Source of the DNA: a bacterium | Lineage (GTDB): Bacteria; Bdellovibrionota; Bacteriovoracia; Bacteriovoracales; Bacteriovoracaceae | DNA: 64,000 bases | NCBI GenBank assembly: GCA_030425045.1 | Contig: JAUHVL010000008.1 | Span: forward strand, 79,204 to 143,203 | Direction of reading: 5' to 3' | Part shown: piece after piece, positions 16,823 through 26,700 of the stretch | How the letters are laid out: each line of letters opens with the position of its first letter | How positions within the stretch are numbered: position 1 is the first letter of the stretch | Made by a program: the position numbers and the translations under genes | The notes under the pieces: model-generated | Databases searched by the model: none | The model's input: only the letters and a program-made list of their open reading frames with translations | Told to the model about the DNA's origin: nothing

Positions 16823-17515
16823 TTGGTTACAGATGCAAAAAACTATTATGAAATTTTAGAAATTCCAACCTCTGCGTCTGGAAAAGAAATTCATCATGGC
16901 TATATGAGAGCGAAAAATGCTTACTCCCAAGATAGCCTCGCCCTTTATAGTTTAATGAGCCAAGACGAGTGTGATGAAGTGCTCAACCTTATAGAAGAGG
17001 CCTACCATATTCTTTCCGACCCTAATAAAAGAAAGGAATATGATGCCGCAAGAGGAATCAATAAAGATATAGATCCTGAAGAAAAGCATCACTCCACTAG
17101 TGATAACCCTTTTCCTACTCCAAAAGAGTCTAATGCTTCGTTAAGTGAAGACTTTTCAAAAGAAGATCACCCAAACTCAATGACGAAACTGGTTGCGAAG
17201 AATCGCTTCTCATTACAGTTTGAAGCAAACTCTGATTTTGAAAAAGAAATTGAGCAAGCGACAGAATGGACAGGTCCCTTTCTCAAACAAATTCGTGAAT
17301 ACAAAAACGTTGATATCAACCGTATGGCCGATATGACAAAAGTTTCAAAAACCTATATTCGCTATATAGAAGATGAAAGTTTTGATCTCCTTCCGGCCCC
17401 TGTTTATGTTCGTGGTTTTGTTTACCAATATGCCAAATGTCTAAAGCTCAACCCTGAGTTGGTTGCCACTTCATATCTTTACCGATTAAAGCAAGAAACT
17501 CAGAAAGCAAAATGA
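16823..17515 (+). CDS. Degenerate J-domain plus RodZ-type helix-turn-helix protein
   Basis: The start is TTG 16823 with AGGA upstream. The 230-residue product opens with a J-like domain (about 1-75; NYYEILEIPTSASGKEI and AYHILSDPNKRKEYD). The HPD tripeptide needed to stimulate Hsp70 is missing from the loop. After a polar linker, residues about 150-225 are a HTH_25 domain as in RodZ (FLKQIREYKNVDINRMAD, YIRYIEDE, YVRGFVYQYAKCL). There is no transmembrane helix, unlike RodZ. It is probably a cytosolic adaptor rather than a working co-chaperone. It overlaps the next gene by 4 bases. Confidence 0.88.
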   Translation: MVTDAKNYYEILEIPTSASGKEIHHGYMRAKNAYSQDSLALYSLMSQDECDEVLNLIEEAYHILSDPNKRKEYDAARGINKDIDPEEKHHSTSDNPFPTPKESNASLSEDFSKEDHPNSMTKLVAKNRFSLQFEANSDFEKEIEQATEWTGPFLKQIREYKNVDINRMADMTKVSKTYIRYIEDESFDLLPAPVYVRGFVYQYAKCLKLNPELVATSYLYRLKQETQKAK

Positions 17516-18495
17516 ATGAAGAAGAAAGAATCTTCACGATCACAGAAATTACGAAAGAAAAATTTGATCGTCTAGACCGCTTCCTTGCCAAAGTAAATAA
17601 AGACCTTAGTCGATCAACGATAAAAACTCTTTTCCAAAAAGATCTCATCACAGGAAGCGATGAAAATCAAAACGACTTCCCACTCAAATTAAATAAACTT
17701 CCTCCATTAGGAACTCACGTTACAATTCAAATCCCTCCCCCGATTCCAACCGAGGCGATTGCTGAAGACATTCCCTTGGAAATTCTTTATGAAGATGAGC
17801 ATTTATTAATAGTGAATAAGAAAGCTGGAATGGTAACTCATCCAGCACCTGGACATTACACGGGAACACTAGTCAATGCCGTTTTACATCACTGTCATGA
17901 CCTTCAACAGATTGGAGATCAAATTCGTCCCGGCATTGTGCATCGACTAGATAAAGGAACCAGTGGTGTTATGGTTGTCGCTAAAAATCAAAAGACTCAT
18001 GAAGGTCTGGTGATGTTATTCTCAACTCATGACATCACAAGAAAATATCAAGCTCTCGCACTGACAACGAGAGAGATTGCCGTAGGAGGAACCTTACGTT
18101 CAACGTTGGGTAGACATCCTCAGAATAGATTAAAAATGGCCGCCAACGTGAAAAACGGAAAACTTGCCGTTACTCATTACAAAGTCTTAAAACAATACGA
18201 GAAATCATCATTAATCGAATTAACGCTAGAAACGGGAAGAACTCATCAAATTAGAGTTCATTTAAGTAGTCTTTTAAATACACCCATTTTAATGGATCCT
18301 CTCTATGGAAGAGCGAAAGAACACCTTAAGCATTTTTCAAACGAAATTAATGAACATTTAAAGGACTATCCTCACCCCTTATTACATGCCAAAGTCCTTG
18401 GCTTTAAACATCCTATAACAAAAGAAGAGCTTTATTTTGAAGCAGCGTTACCTGAAGTTTTTCAAAAAACGATGACGTTACTGGAGCAATCTTGA
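17512..18495 (+). CDS. rluD: RluA/RluD-family pseudouridine synthase
   Basis: This 327-residue protein converts uridines in 23S rRNA (or another RNA) to pseudouridine. The N-terminal S4 RNA-binding domain (about 18-75) and catalytic domain are both present. The motif HRLDKGTSG carries catalytic D147, and TGRTHQIRVH is the second signature. The S4 domain favours RluD over RluA, but the exact target is inferred. Its ATG overlaps the J-like gene's stop, and its stop overlaps the next gene's TTG start, so translation is coupled along the run. Confidence 0.9.
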   Translation: MNEEERIFTITEITKEKFDRLDRFLAKVNKDLSRSTIKTLFQKDLITGSDENQNDFPLKLNKLPPLGTHVTIQIPPPIPTEAIAEDIPLEILYEDEHLLIVNKKAGMVTHPAPGHYTGTLVNAVLHHCHDLQQIGDQIRPGIVHRLDKGTSGVMVVAKNQKTHEGLVMLFSTHDITRKYQALALTTREIAVGGTLRSTLGRHPQNRLKMAANVKNGKLAVTHYKVLKQYEKSSLIELTLETGRTHQIRVHLSSLLNTPILMDPLYGRAKEHLKHFSNEINEHLKDYPHPLLHAKVLGFKHPITKEELYFEAALPEVFQKTMTLLEQS

Positions 18496-19085
18496 CACAA
18501 GTAATTTTTGAAAAGAAAACTCCACGAGGTATTTTTAAAGTTTTTATTGATAAGCCAGTAAATGATGTTTTTTTTGAAGTTGAACAAGTTCATGGCAAGA
18601 CAATTTTAATGAATGAAAGTGATAAAAAAGCTGATGGAATCATCATCGATAACTCGACAATACTAACTCCCTTGGCCATTAAAACAGCAGACTGTATTCC
18701 GCTTCTGGTTATTGGGCAGAGAGGTCATGGGCTACTTCATGCCGGCTGGCGAGGAGTTCAGTTACAAATTCACACACAGAATGAAGTGGCCAAACTCAAA
18801 CCCACTTATTTCTTAATTGGCCCTCATATTTGTGCAGACTGTTTTCAAGTGACAGAGGAATTTTATGACCATTTTCCTCAGTCAAAAGAGCTTTTCTCAC
18901 AAAAAAACGATAAAATTACTTTTGATTTAGCAAAGCAGATTGAAAAAGATCTCCAAAAAAGCTTCCCCAAGGCAAAAATAGAAAAGGCCAATCTTTGCAC
19001 CTTTTGTAACTCAAACTTTAACAGCTATCGTCGAGACAAAACCAGTCTTAGAAATTGGAATATCTATTTTCCATCTCAGGGCTAA
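18492..19085 (+). CDS. pgeF: PgeF/YfiH (laccase-domain) family protein
   Basis: The start is TTG at 18492, overlapping the upstream TGA. This 197-residue protein has the Cu-oxidase_4/YfiH signatures TADCIPLL, HAGWRG and GPHICADCFQV, whose His and Cys residues bind a metal in the family. In E. coli the homologue (PgeF) is a peptidoglycan editing factor that removes wrongly incorporated amino acids from UDP-MurNAc. Other members have been described as purine nucleoside enzymes. It often follows rluD, as here. At 197 residues it is slightly short because the N-terminal part is trimmed. Confidence 0.9.
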   Translation: MTQVIFEKKTPRGIFKVFIDKPVNDVFFEVEQVHGKTILMNESDKKADGIIIDNSTILTPLAIKTADCIPLLVIGQRGHGLLHAGWRGVQLQIHTQNEVAKLKPTYFLIGPHICADCFQVTEEFYDHFPQSKELFSQKNDKITFDLAKQIEKDLQKSFPKAKIEKANLCTFCNSNFNSYRRDKTSLRNWNIYFPSQG

Positions 19086-19118
19086 CTCCGTTATAATATC
19101 TACTAAATTGGAGGAAAG

Positions 19119-20255
19119 ATGAGCTCAAAAAGTTTTTATAAAGACAGTAACTCTACTACGCATATTTTATTTATTTTATGTAATCTGATAATGATTGGTC
19201 TTTCCGTTTACCTCACAACTCACTATTTTGAGGTTAAGTACCCTGAAGGATTAGGACGAGCGTCAATTTGTGACATCAATAGCTTTTTTAATTGTGATGT
19301 TGCTACTCACAGTCCAGCTTCTAATATTTTAGGAGTTCCTATTTCTGTTTTTGGAATTTTAATCAGTGTCTTTTTATTATTTGGTTATCTTTTTAATGAT
19401 GAAAGAACAGAGGGAACAAATCACGCCATTCTTCTTATCAATGCCGTTGGATGCTTAGTTCTTTTTATCTATTCTCTCGTTTTTCTTGGTGGCCTTTGTC
19501 CTTTCTGTACTCTCTATTATATTTTCTCATGGGCCGCACTTCTGTTATTTAGAAAAAATAGTGAAAACTTAACCGTAGCGCCAATGCCATTAGGAATTTA
19601 CGGAGTTGTCACTCTTGGGCTCAGCTTTGCCTTTTATGCTCATAGCGCAGATAAAGAAAAAAATTACTCTGCTATTTCAAAAAGTGTCGTGGAACAATTT
19701 AACCAACTTAAAGACCTCGGTCATCCAAGTATAGAGTCTGAGTTTAGAATTGTATCGGCCACAGAGAAGTTTACAGATGCTCCGGTGCAAATCACGAAGT
19801 ATAGTGATTTTGAGTGTCCCTCTTGTAAGGCCTTATCACAAGTTCTTCACAGAGTAGCAAAAGCTTACCCAGGAAAAATTAATATTCAGTATTTTTTCTA
19901 CCCACTTGATCGAAACTGTAACCCAAAAATGACTCGAGATCTTCATCGCAATGCCTGTAAAGCCAGTTATCTCGCAGCTTGCTTACCTGATAAGTTTGCA
20001 GAGATAGAAGAGAAAATTTTTGAAGACCAAGGAAAAATTGATAATGAGTTTCTCGATAATCTGGCGAAACAATATGGTGTGACGGATTGTATGAATTCAG
20101 AAGAGACAAAAAAGAAAGTTGTCGATTATATTAAAACGGGTGATCAGTTTAATGTTCAATCGACTCCAACATTTTTCGTTAATGGAAAAAAGATTGAAGG
20201 TGCTCTTCCCGTCATTCAAATGAAGGCCATCATCGAAAGTATTTTGACCAAATAG
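19119..20255 (+). CDS. VKOR-DsbA fusion: disulfide-bond-forming membrane protein
   Basis: This 378-residue protein is a complete oxidative folding unit in one chain. The VKOR domain (about 15-145) has four to five helices, the loop pair C51 and C59, and the active pair C127-x2-C130 in GLCPFC. After another helix (about 155-175) comes a periplasmic DsbA-like thioredoxin fold with C233-P-S-C236. The VKOR part would reoxidise the DsbA part and pass electrons to quinone. A good GGAGG site precedes ATG 19119. The many disulfide-prone exported proteins in the window are plausible clients. Confidence 0.94.
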   Translation: MSSKSFYKDSNSTTHILFILCNLIMIGLSVYLTTHYFEVKYPEGLGRASICDINSFFNCDVATHSPASNILGVPISVFGILISVFLLFGYLFNDERTEGTNHAILLINAVGCLVLFIYSLVFLGGLCPFCTLYYIFSWAALLLFRKNSENLTVAPMPLGIYGVVTLGLSFAFYAHSADKEKNYSAISKSVVEQFNQLKDLGHPSIESEFRIVSATEKFTDAPVQITKYSDFECPSCKALSQVLHRVAKAYPGKINIQYFFYPLDRNCNPKMTRDLHRNACKASYLAACLPDKFAEIEEKIFEDQGKIDNEFLDNLAKQYGVTDCMNSEETKKKVVDYIKTGDQFNVQSTPTFFVNGKKIEGALPVIQMKAIIESILTK

Positions 20256-21046
20256 TGAGTAAAAAAAAAGAAATCCCATTTTATGAATCTGAGATGGTAG
20301 AAACACACTGCCATCTCGACTATCTAAAAGAAGTTAATCCACAAGAAGCTATCGAACTTGCTGCAGAAAAAAATGTCTCTAAATTGATCACCATTTCTGT
20401 CGACCCCAGTAATCTCGACACTGTGATGAATATCGCTAGGCAATTTCCTCAAGTTTACTGTTCTCAAGGTGTTCATCCACATAATGCAAAAGATTGGAAT
20501 GAAGAAGTCGAAAAAAAGATTAAGCTTAATATTAAAGAAAAAAAGGTCGTCGCCATCGGTGAAATTGGTCTAGATTACTATTACAATAACTCTGAACCAG
20601 ATATTCAAAAACAAGTTTTTAGAAAACAACTTGAGATGGCTTCAGAGCTTAAACTTCCTGTCATCATTCATAGTCGCGATGCCGAGGATGATACTATTGA
20701 AATTTTAAAAGAATTTCCCCAGACAAAAGGTGAAATTCATAGTTTTACCTCCTCTCTTAATTTGGCCCAGTTTGCTCTCGATCAGGGCCTATCCCTTGGA
20801 TTCAATGGGATCATCACCTTTAAAAATGCACAAAGTGTGAGAGACGCTGTCTCTCTAGCTCCCCTAGATCGTATTTTACTTGAGACAGACTCCCCCTTCT
20901 TAGCCCCAACACCTTTTCGTGGAAAGGAAAATGCACCCCATTATCTGCCTCTGGTGGCACAAAAAGTAGCTGAAATTAAGTCCATATCTGTTGAGGAAGT
21001 CATAGGCCAGACGACGAGAAACGCAAATACACTCTTTTCTTTGTAA
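20255..21046 (+). CDS. tatD: TatD-family metal-dependent DNase
   Basis: The start is GTG 20255, overlapping the upstream TAG by one base. The 263-residue product has the TatD TIM-barrel metal sites: ETHCHLD, GEIGLDYY, VIIHSRDA, IHSFTS and ETDSPFLAP. TatD proteins are 3'-5' exonucleases or endonucleases in DNA repair and turnover, and some act on other substrates. The length is typical. The stop at 21044-21046 lies at the very edge of the structured repeat element that fills the next gap. Confidence 0.93.
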   Translation: MSKKKEIPFYESEMVETHCHLDYLKEVNPQEAIELAAEKNVSKLITISVDPSNLDTVMNIARQFPQVYCSQGVHPHNAKDWNEEVEKKIKLNIKEKKVVAIGEIGLDYYYNNSEPDIQKQVFRKQLEMASELKLPVIIHSRDAEDDTIEILKEFPQTKGEIHSFTSSLNLAQFALDQGLSLGFNGIITFKNAQSVRDAVSLAPLDRILLETDSPFLAPTPFRGKENAPHYLPLVAQKVAEIKSISVEEVIGQTTRNANTLFSL

Positions 21047-21049
21047 AAC

Positions 21050-21373
21050 TTACAAACTGACCCCTCTAATTGGAGATAAGTTATGAACGTAAACTCGTAT
21101 CATTTATAAAGTTCCAAATACTTACAAAAAATAAATTATAACTTCCATGTTTTGCGATAACCAATATCGGGTCATCCATGCCCCGACCCTTCGGACAAGT
21201 CTTGGTCATCTCCTATTTTAAAAAAAGGGATGTTTAAAACTTGCCCACGTAGTGGGTGCGACCACGATGGGAGCATTTTAAATGTCTAAAAACAGGGAAG
21301 TTTTTATAGGACTTTCAAGAATAGATTAAATTTCAAAAATGAAACATATCCAATTAAGTAAGTCAGTTTGTAA
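21050..21373. repeat. Structured MITE-like repeat element, copy A
   Basis: The gap 21047-21424 holds no gene and is filled by this element. Ends: a perfect 12-bp inverted repeat, TTACAAACTGAC (21050-21061) and GTCAGTTTGTAA (21362-21373), each followed inward by a similar TAATTGG/CCAATTA block. Core: 21144-21373 matches copy B at 55489-55717 along its whole length with scattered changes. The core starts with a closing stem (21141-21153 with 21289-21301) that encloses further hairpins. It lies directly after tatD. It could be a non-autonomous mobile element or a structured RNA. Confidence 0.85.
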
Positions 21374-21424
21374 AACTTATCTATAGGACTACTAAGCCCT
21401 ACCCTAAAGTGATATGAAAAGGGC

Positions 21425-23605
21425 ATGCAAATTAATGTTCGTTATTTAGAAAATTTAAAGTTAGAGGCGCTATTTGAAGACTTTAGCGTCAAAACTGATC
21501 AACCAGTTCGTTATAAAGGTGATGGTACCGCTCCTGGTCCATTTGATTATTTTTTGGCCTCTTCAGTTTTATGTGCGGCCTATTTTGTTAAAGTTTATTG
21601 TAAGGCCAGAGGCATTCCAACTGATGATATCAATGTATCTCAAAATAATATTGTCGATCCTGAGAATCGCTATAAGCAAACTTTTCATATAGAAGTGGAA
21701 GTTCCCGAAAGCATCAGTGAAAAAGATCGTGAAGGAATACGAAGATCTATCGATCGTTGTACAGTCAAAAAAACGATTCAAAATAATCCTGAATTTCTCA
21801 TAGAGCTAAAAAATACGCTCGGTAAAGATAGCAATCTCTTTTTTGAACAGTTTTTAAATTCTGATATCAAAACCATCATTAAGGGAAAAGATAGCTCGCT
21901 CGAAGAGACCATAAAAAAGATGACCTCCATTTTGAATGAGTTAGGAATACGTATTGAAATCTCTTCTTGGAGAAATCCTGTTCCCAATGTTTGGTCTGTC
22001 CATATTAGAGATGCTGACTCTCCCCTTTGTTATACCAATGGAAAAGGGAGCTCTAAAAACGCGGCCCTTGCGTCGGCGCTGGGAGAATATTTAGAACGTA
22101 TTAGTAATAATTATTTCTATGCTGATTATTTTTTAGGAAAAGAAATCTCTTCTCTTTCTTTTGTTCATTACCCTAACGAGAAATGGTTTTCACTTCCAAG
22201 TGATAACTCTCTTCCTCTAGGTCTTATGGATGAAAAGTTAATCTCCCTTTATAATGAAGAGGGTGAATTAAAAGCAAGTCATCTCGTCGATACAAACTCT
22301 GGAAATATAGATAGAGGAATCTGTGCCCTCCCCTTTATTAGGCAATCTGATACAAAAGAGGTTTATATTCCCGTCAATCTGATTGGGAACTTATTTGTCA
22401 GTAATGGAATGAGTGCAGGAAATTCTCTGTATGAAACGAGAGTTCAATGCCTTTCAGAGATTTTTGAACGTGCTATCAAAAATAAAATTATTACAGAAGA
22501 AATAGCATTACCAGATGTACCAAAAGCGACACTTGAAAAGTATCCACAAATTAAAGCGGGTATCGATGAGCTTGAGGCCAAAGGTTTTCCCATTCTCGTT
22601 AAAGATGCTTCACTTGGTGGAGTCTTTCCCGTTATGAATGTGACTTTAATGAATCCTAAAACTGGTGGTGTCTTCTCTTCTTTTGGTGCTCATCCAAGTT
22701 TTGAAGTGGCCCTTGAGAGATCATTAACAGAGCTCTTACAAGGGAGAAGTTTTGAGGGCCTAAATGAAATGCCCCCTCCTACTTTTAACGAGTTTGCTAT
22801 TACTGAGCATAATAATATCATTGATCATTTTATCGACTCTACGGGTGTCATCTCTTGGAAATTCTTTAGTGATAAATCAGATTATGAATTTGCTCATTGG
22901 GATTTTTCGGGATCAACTGAAGAAGAATTTCACTATCTCATGGATTTACTATACAAGCAGAATACTGAAGTCTATATCGCCGATTATCATGATCTAGGAG
23001 TGCCTGCTTGCCGAATTCTTGTTCCTGGTTTTTCAGATATTTATTTAGCTGAAGATTTAATTTGGGACAATAATAATCGCGCCCTTCTCTTTAGAGATGA
23101 TATTTTAAACCTTCATTCACTTAATAACAAAGAACTAGCTGAACTCGATTTGAAACTAGAAGAGTCTGAACTCGATCTCTACATGCCTGTATCTGAACTT
23201 ATTGGGATAGCATTTGATGAAAATACCACATGGGGAGAGCTGACGATTGGTGAATTAAAATGTCTTATTTCATTAAGTCTAAAAGAATTTGAAAAAGCTA
23301 GAGAGTTACTCGATATTGTGCTTACTTTTAATGATAATTCAGCTCAGAGACGAAAGTTTTTTCAGGCCCTCGGTACCGTCTTGGATATAACGATACAGCA
23401 ATTCTCAATGGATGATTATTTACCAAACCTCAAAAAAATGTTTGGAGAAGACCTCATATCGGAAATTCTTATGATGATTTCTGGAGAGAGCCACTTTTAC
23501 GGACTAACTCCTCTCTGTGGTGATTTATCTAAAATCATCCCCCACCAAAAGCTGCTCGAAAGCTATCTTAAGCTTCATCGAAAAAGATCACAAAATCCAC
23601 AATAA
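21425..23605 (+). CDS. OsmC domain/YcaO domain fusion protein
   Basis: This 726-residue protein has an N-terminal OsmC-like domain (about 1-135) with the peroxidatic and resolving cysteine positions C50 (near C59) and C112 in DRCTVKKTI. A YcaO domain follows (about 170-590) with ATP-site segments SALGEYLERI and CLSEIFERA, then a helical C-terminal region (about 610-715) as in E. coli YcaO. YcaO enzymes use ATP to activate amide backbones. In E. coli YcaO is tied to RimO-dependent ribosomal protein S12 methylthiolation. The OsmC-fused form is a known subfamily. No RiPP precursor peptide is seen nearby, so a housekeeping role is more likely. Confidence 0.93.
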   Translation: MQINVRYLENLKLEALFEDFSVKTDQPVRYKGDGTAPGPFDYFLASSVLCAAYFVKVYCKARGIPTDDINVSQNNIVDPENRYKQTFHIEVEVPESISEKDREGIRRSIDRCTVKKTIQNNPEFLIELKNTLGKDSNLFFEQFLNSDIKTIIKGKDSSLEETIKKMTSILNELGIRIEISSWRNPVPNVWSVHIRDADSPLCYTNGKGSSKNAALASALGEYLERISNNYFYADYFLGKEISSLSFVHYPNEKWFSLPSDNSLPLGLMDEKLISLYNEEGELKASHLVDTNSGNIDRGICALPFIRQSDTKEVYIPVNLIGNLFVSNGMSAGNSLYETRVQCLSEIFERAIKNKIITEEIALPDVPKATLEKYPQIKAGIDELEAKGFPILVKDASLGGVFPVMNVTLMNPKTGGVFSSFGAHPSFEVALERSLTELLQGRSFEGLNEMPPPTFNEFAITEHNNIIDHFIDSTGVISWKFFSDKSDYEFAHWDFSGSTEEEFHYLMDLLYKQNTEVYIADYHDLGVPACRILVPGFSDIYLAEDLIWDNNNRALLFRDDILNLHSLNNKELAELDLKLEESELDLYMPVSELIGIAFDENTTWGELTIGELKCLISLSLKEFEKARELLDIVLTFNDNSAQRRKFFQALGTVLDITIQQFSMDDYLPNLKKMFGEDLISEILMMISGESHFYGLTPLCGDLSKIIPHQKLLESYLKLHRKRSQNPQ

Positions 23606-23757
23606 GTTGGCAAAAAAGCCTCCTTATCCTCTCCCTTAAAGGAAGCTTAAACCCCTAATATCACTGTAGCACTACCACCATTTTTAGCTTTGAAGATATA
23701 TTAGTAAGCCTAGGAAATAAAGCCTTTTATAATTTAAGAAGAAGACTTCAGGGGGAA

Positions 23758-26700
23758 GTGATGAGAGCTGTACGTTCAAGTTTAATATTATTAATCTTCT
23801 TATTAGTAAATCATTATATATATGCAGAAATCAAAGGGTATGTAGGTCCAGTGAAACTCATTGGCAATACTTTTTATATGACGGGATGGACTTGTGATAC
23901 CAAGATAAATAAATCCATTCCCCTTCATATTTATATTGAAGATGATAGAGGACAACGGTCTTTTTTAAAAGCAGCAAGAACAACAGTTAGTTCCGAACAG
24001 GCCATTCATAATATTTGTAAAACAAAAGGTGAAATTAAACACCGATTTATGGTTCCTCTCACAAATCAAGATTTAATCAAACACGGTGGAAAAAAATTAA
24101 GAATTTTTGGTATCTCTCAAAGAAGAGGGAGAAACAATGAACTTATTCATACTCATAATCAAAAGAAAATTATTCCAATAAATGAAAGTATTGTTAGAGG
24201 GCATATCGATACCGTGAATTTCCCATCAGAAGATAATGTCGTTATCATGGGCTGGGCATGCCACAAAGGATTTTCCCAATCTACAAAGATTCATATCTAT
24301 GCTGAAGATAATGATGGAGTACGAACATTTGTTGGTGTTTATAATGCCAACAGTCCTTCAGGAGCTGGAGTAAAAAAAGCTTGTCGTTCAAATGGTAATC
24401 ACCGCTTTAGGGCCATTATTCCTAAGAGTAGGTTCAAGCCATTTTTAAGTGAAAAAATTCTAGTCTTTGGTATTAAAGTAGCTGATGGTGTAAACAATAA
24501 TCGCCTGACCTCAAAACAAGATCACTTCTTCCCTGCAACTGTGACTGAAAAGCTTTCAGAGGTGGCCAAGAATGGAAAAGATCTCAATATCCATATGGGA
24601 CAAAAAATTGTCATCGATAAGAGTATGAACCTAGGTCAAATCAAGATTCTAGGAGGAATTCTCACATGTCCCGACAATAAAAATGCTTATGAGATTAAAA
24701 CTAGCGGGATCATGATTAAAGGAAATACAGGACAATTGATTTGTGGCACCAGTTCAAAACGATTTTATGGGAAATTAACGATAAAGCTAAAAAAAGGAAC
24801 CCCTCTTGGAAGAATGGGGGATGCCGCGATTGGAGTAATGGACGGTGGCCGTCTTATCATCCATGGGAGTGGACAAGGAAGCAAATGGGTTCGATTAGCT
24901 CAACATGCAAAATCAAAAGATACAAAAATTGTCGTCAACGAAGCCACTGGCTGGAGAAAAGGTGATCACATAGCCATCGGTCCAACAGGATTTAATTTAT
25001 GGCAAGCTGAAAAACATAAAATTAGAAATGTTTCAAGTGACGGAAGAACGATTTACCTTGAAACTCCCTTAAGAAGTTTTCATTACGGAAAAATGCAATA
25101 TTTCAAAAAGGACTCTAGTAAAACTTTTAGTTTTGATAGCCGAGCAGAAGTGATCAATTTAACAAGAAATATTAAAATTACAACGGACGGTAATACTAAA
25201 TACCTCGATACAAGCCGTATCGGTGGCCATATTATGATCATGAAAGGTGCTTATGGTTATGTCGATAGCGTTGAACTCGATCGTATGGGGCAAATGGGAG
25301 AAATGGGAAGGTACCCTTTTCACTGGCATAGGGCCAAAAACGTTAATGGTCAATATATTCGAAACTCAAGTATCGTAAACTCTTATCAAAGATGTGTCAC
25401 AATTCATGGAACCAGCTACGCAAGAGTTATCAATAATGTTTGCTACAATCATTTTGGTCATGGTTATTTTTTAGAAGATGGAAATGAGACAAAAAACTAC
25501 CTTATTGGTAATGTCGGAATGCTCTCTAAGAGAACTCCCAAGTCACGGGCACTTCTCATCTCAGATCATACGGGAACTCAACCGGTACGTTTTGAAGCTC
25601 CCGCGACTTATTGGATTTCCAACCCGGATAATCATATCGTAAATAATGTCGCTTCAGGATCACAGGGAACAGGCTTTTGGATGTCTTTTGTTCCCTATCT
25701 CTTCTGTGATGATAATAGCTGTGAAGTTGTATCAAAAGCTGCCGATGCGAATGTCTTTCCTTCTTATCAAAGTACTTTAAAATTTGATGGTAATATCTCA
25801 CATTCATCAAAAGTTGGTTTTACTTGGGATGGTGCTGCTCACGGGGCCCTTACCAATAACCCAAATAATGAACATGATAGAAGAACAGAATCTTCTCACT
25901 ACCATAACAAAGGTCATGACAACCCTAATGGGAAAATGCCTCAGTTTAACAATCTTACCACTTATAAAAATATTCATTCGGCAATCTACTACAGAGGAAA
26001 TACCTCAATATTTAATAACTTTAAAAGTGCCGACAGTACCGTCAATCTCTTTATTGCTTTTAACCAACATTTTAAAAACTCACTTATCGTTGGAGAAAGC
26101 GATAATTCTTCTGCAGCTGAAAGAGACTTTAGAATTTGGCACACAGCTTGGTCTCGTAAACGGCCTGTTGGAATGGTGACTTACGATGGCCCTGTGGTTT
26201 TAAACGATGTACACTTTGCCAAATTTTCTGACAAAAAAATAATTCATAGAGGAAGAGATATCACTCCTGCAGGATTCCATCTTTTTGGAGGAGCGAGCCA
26301 CTATGAAAATCAACTGGTCAAAGTGAGTTTTGAGGGTCGACCTTATTACAAAGTATTATTTTCGGAAGATGGAGTTCAGTGGCAAGATGCTAAAAATCAT
26401 GTTCGCATGAGAGATGTTAACGGAACTCTCTATGGGAAACAAAACGAGTTGATTGTTCCAAATCACCCTATTCTTACTGATAGTTCTTGTCGAAAACTTG
26501 AAGGAAACCGAACACAAGCATTAGGTTGTGATTATACACTTGGTAATATTCATCATGGATGGACTAAAAACCGCGATGGTTCAAGAGCAAATGTCGTTGA
26601 TTTTTATGCCGTTAGAAACGATGGAAAAAGAACAGCTAACTACAACCCTGATCGTTATCGACTTAATAACAAACTCGGCGTTATTCTAAACAAAGGGTAT

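Noticed and set aside
21041..21379. Direct repeat TTGTAAAACTTA at both sides of element copy A as a target-site duplication
   Set aside because: The repeat overlaps the terminal inverted repeat and the end of tatD, and copy B has no counterpart. It may only reflect the near-palindromic ends.
23616..23648. Hairpin AAGCCTCCTT/AAGGAAGCTT after the YcaO gene
   Set aside because: The stem has one mismatch and no T-run follows on the plus strand. The T-run is on the minus strand, where no gene ends. It is not a convincing terminator.
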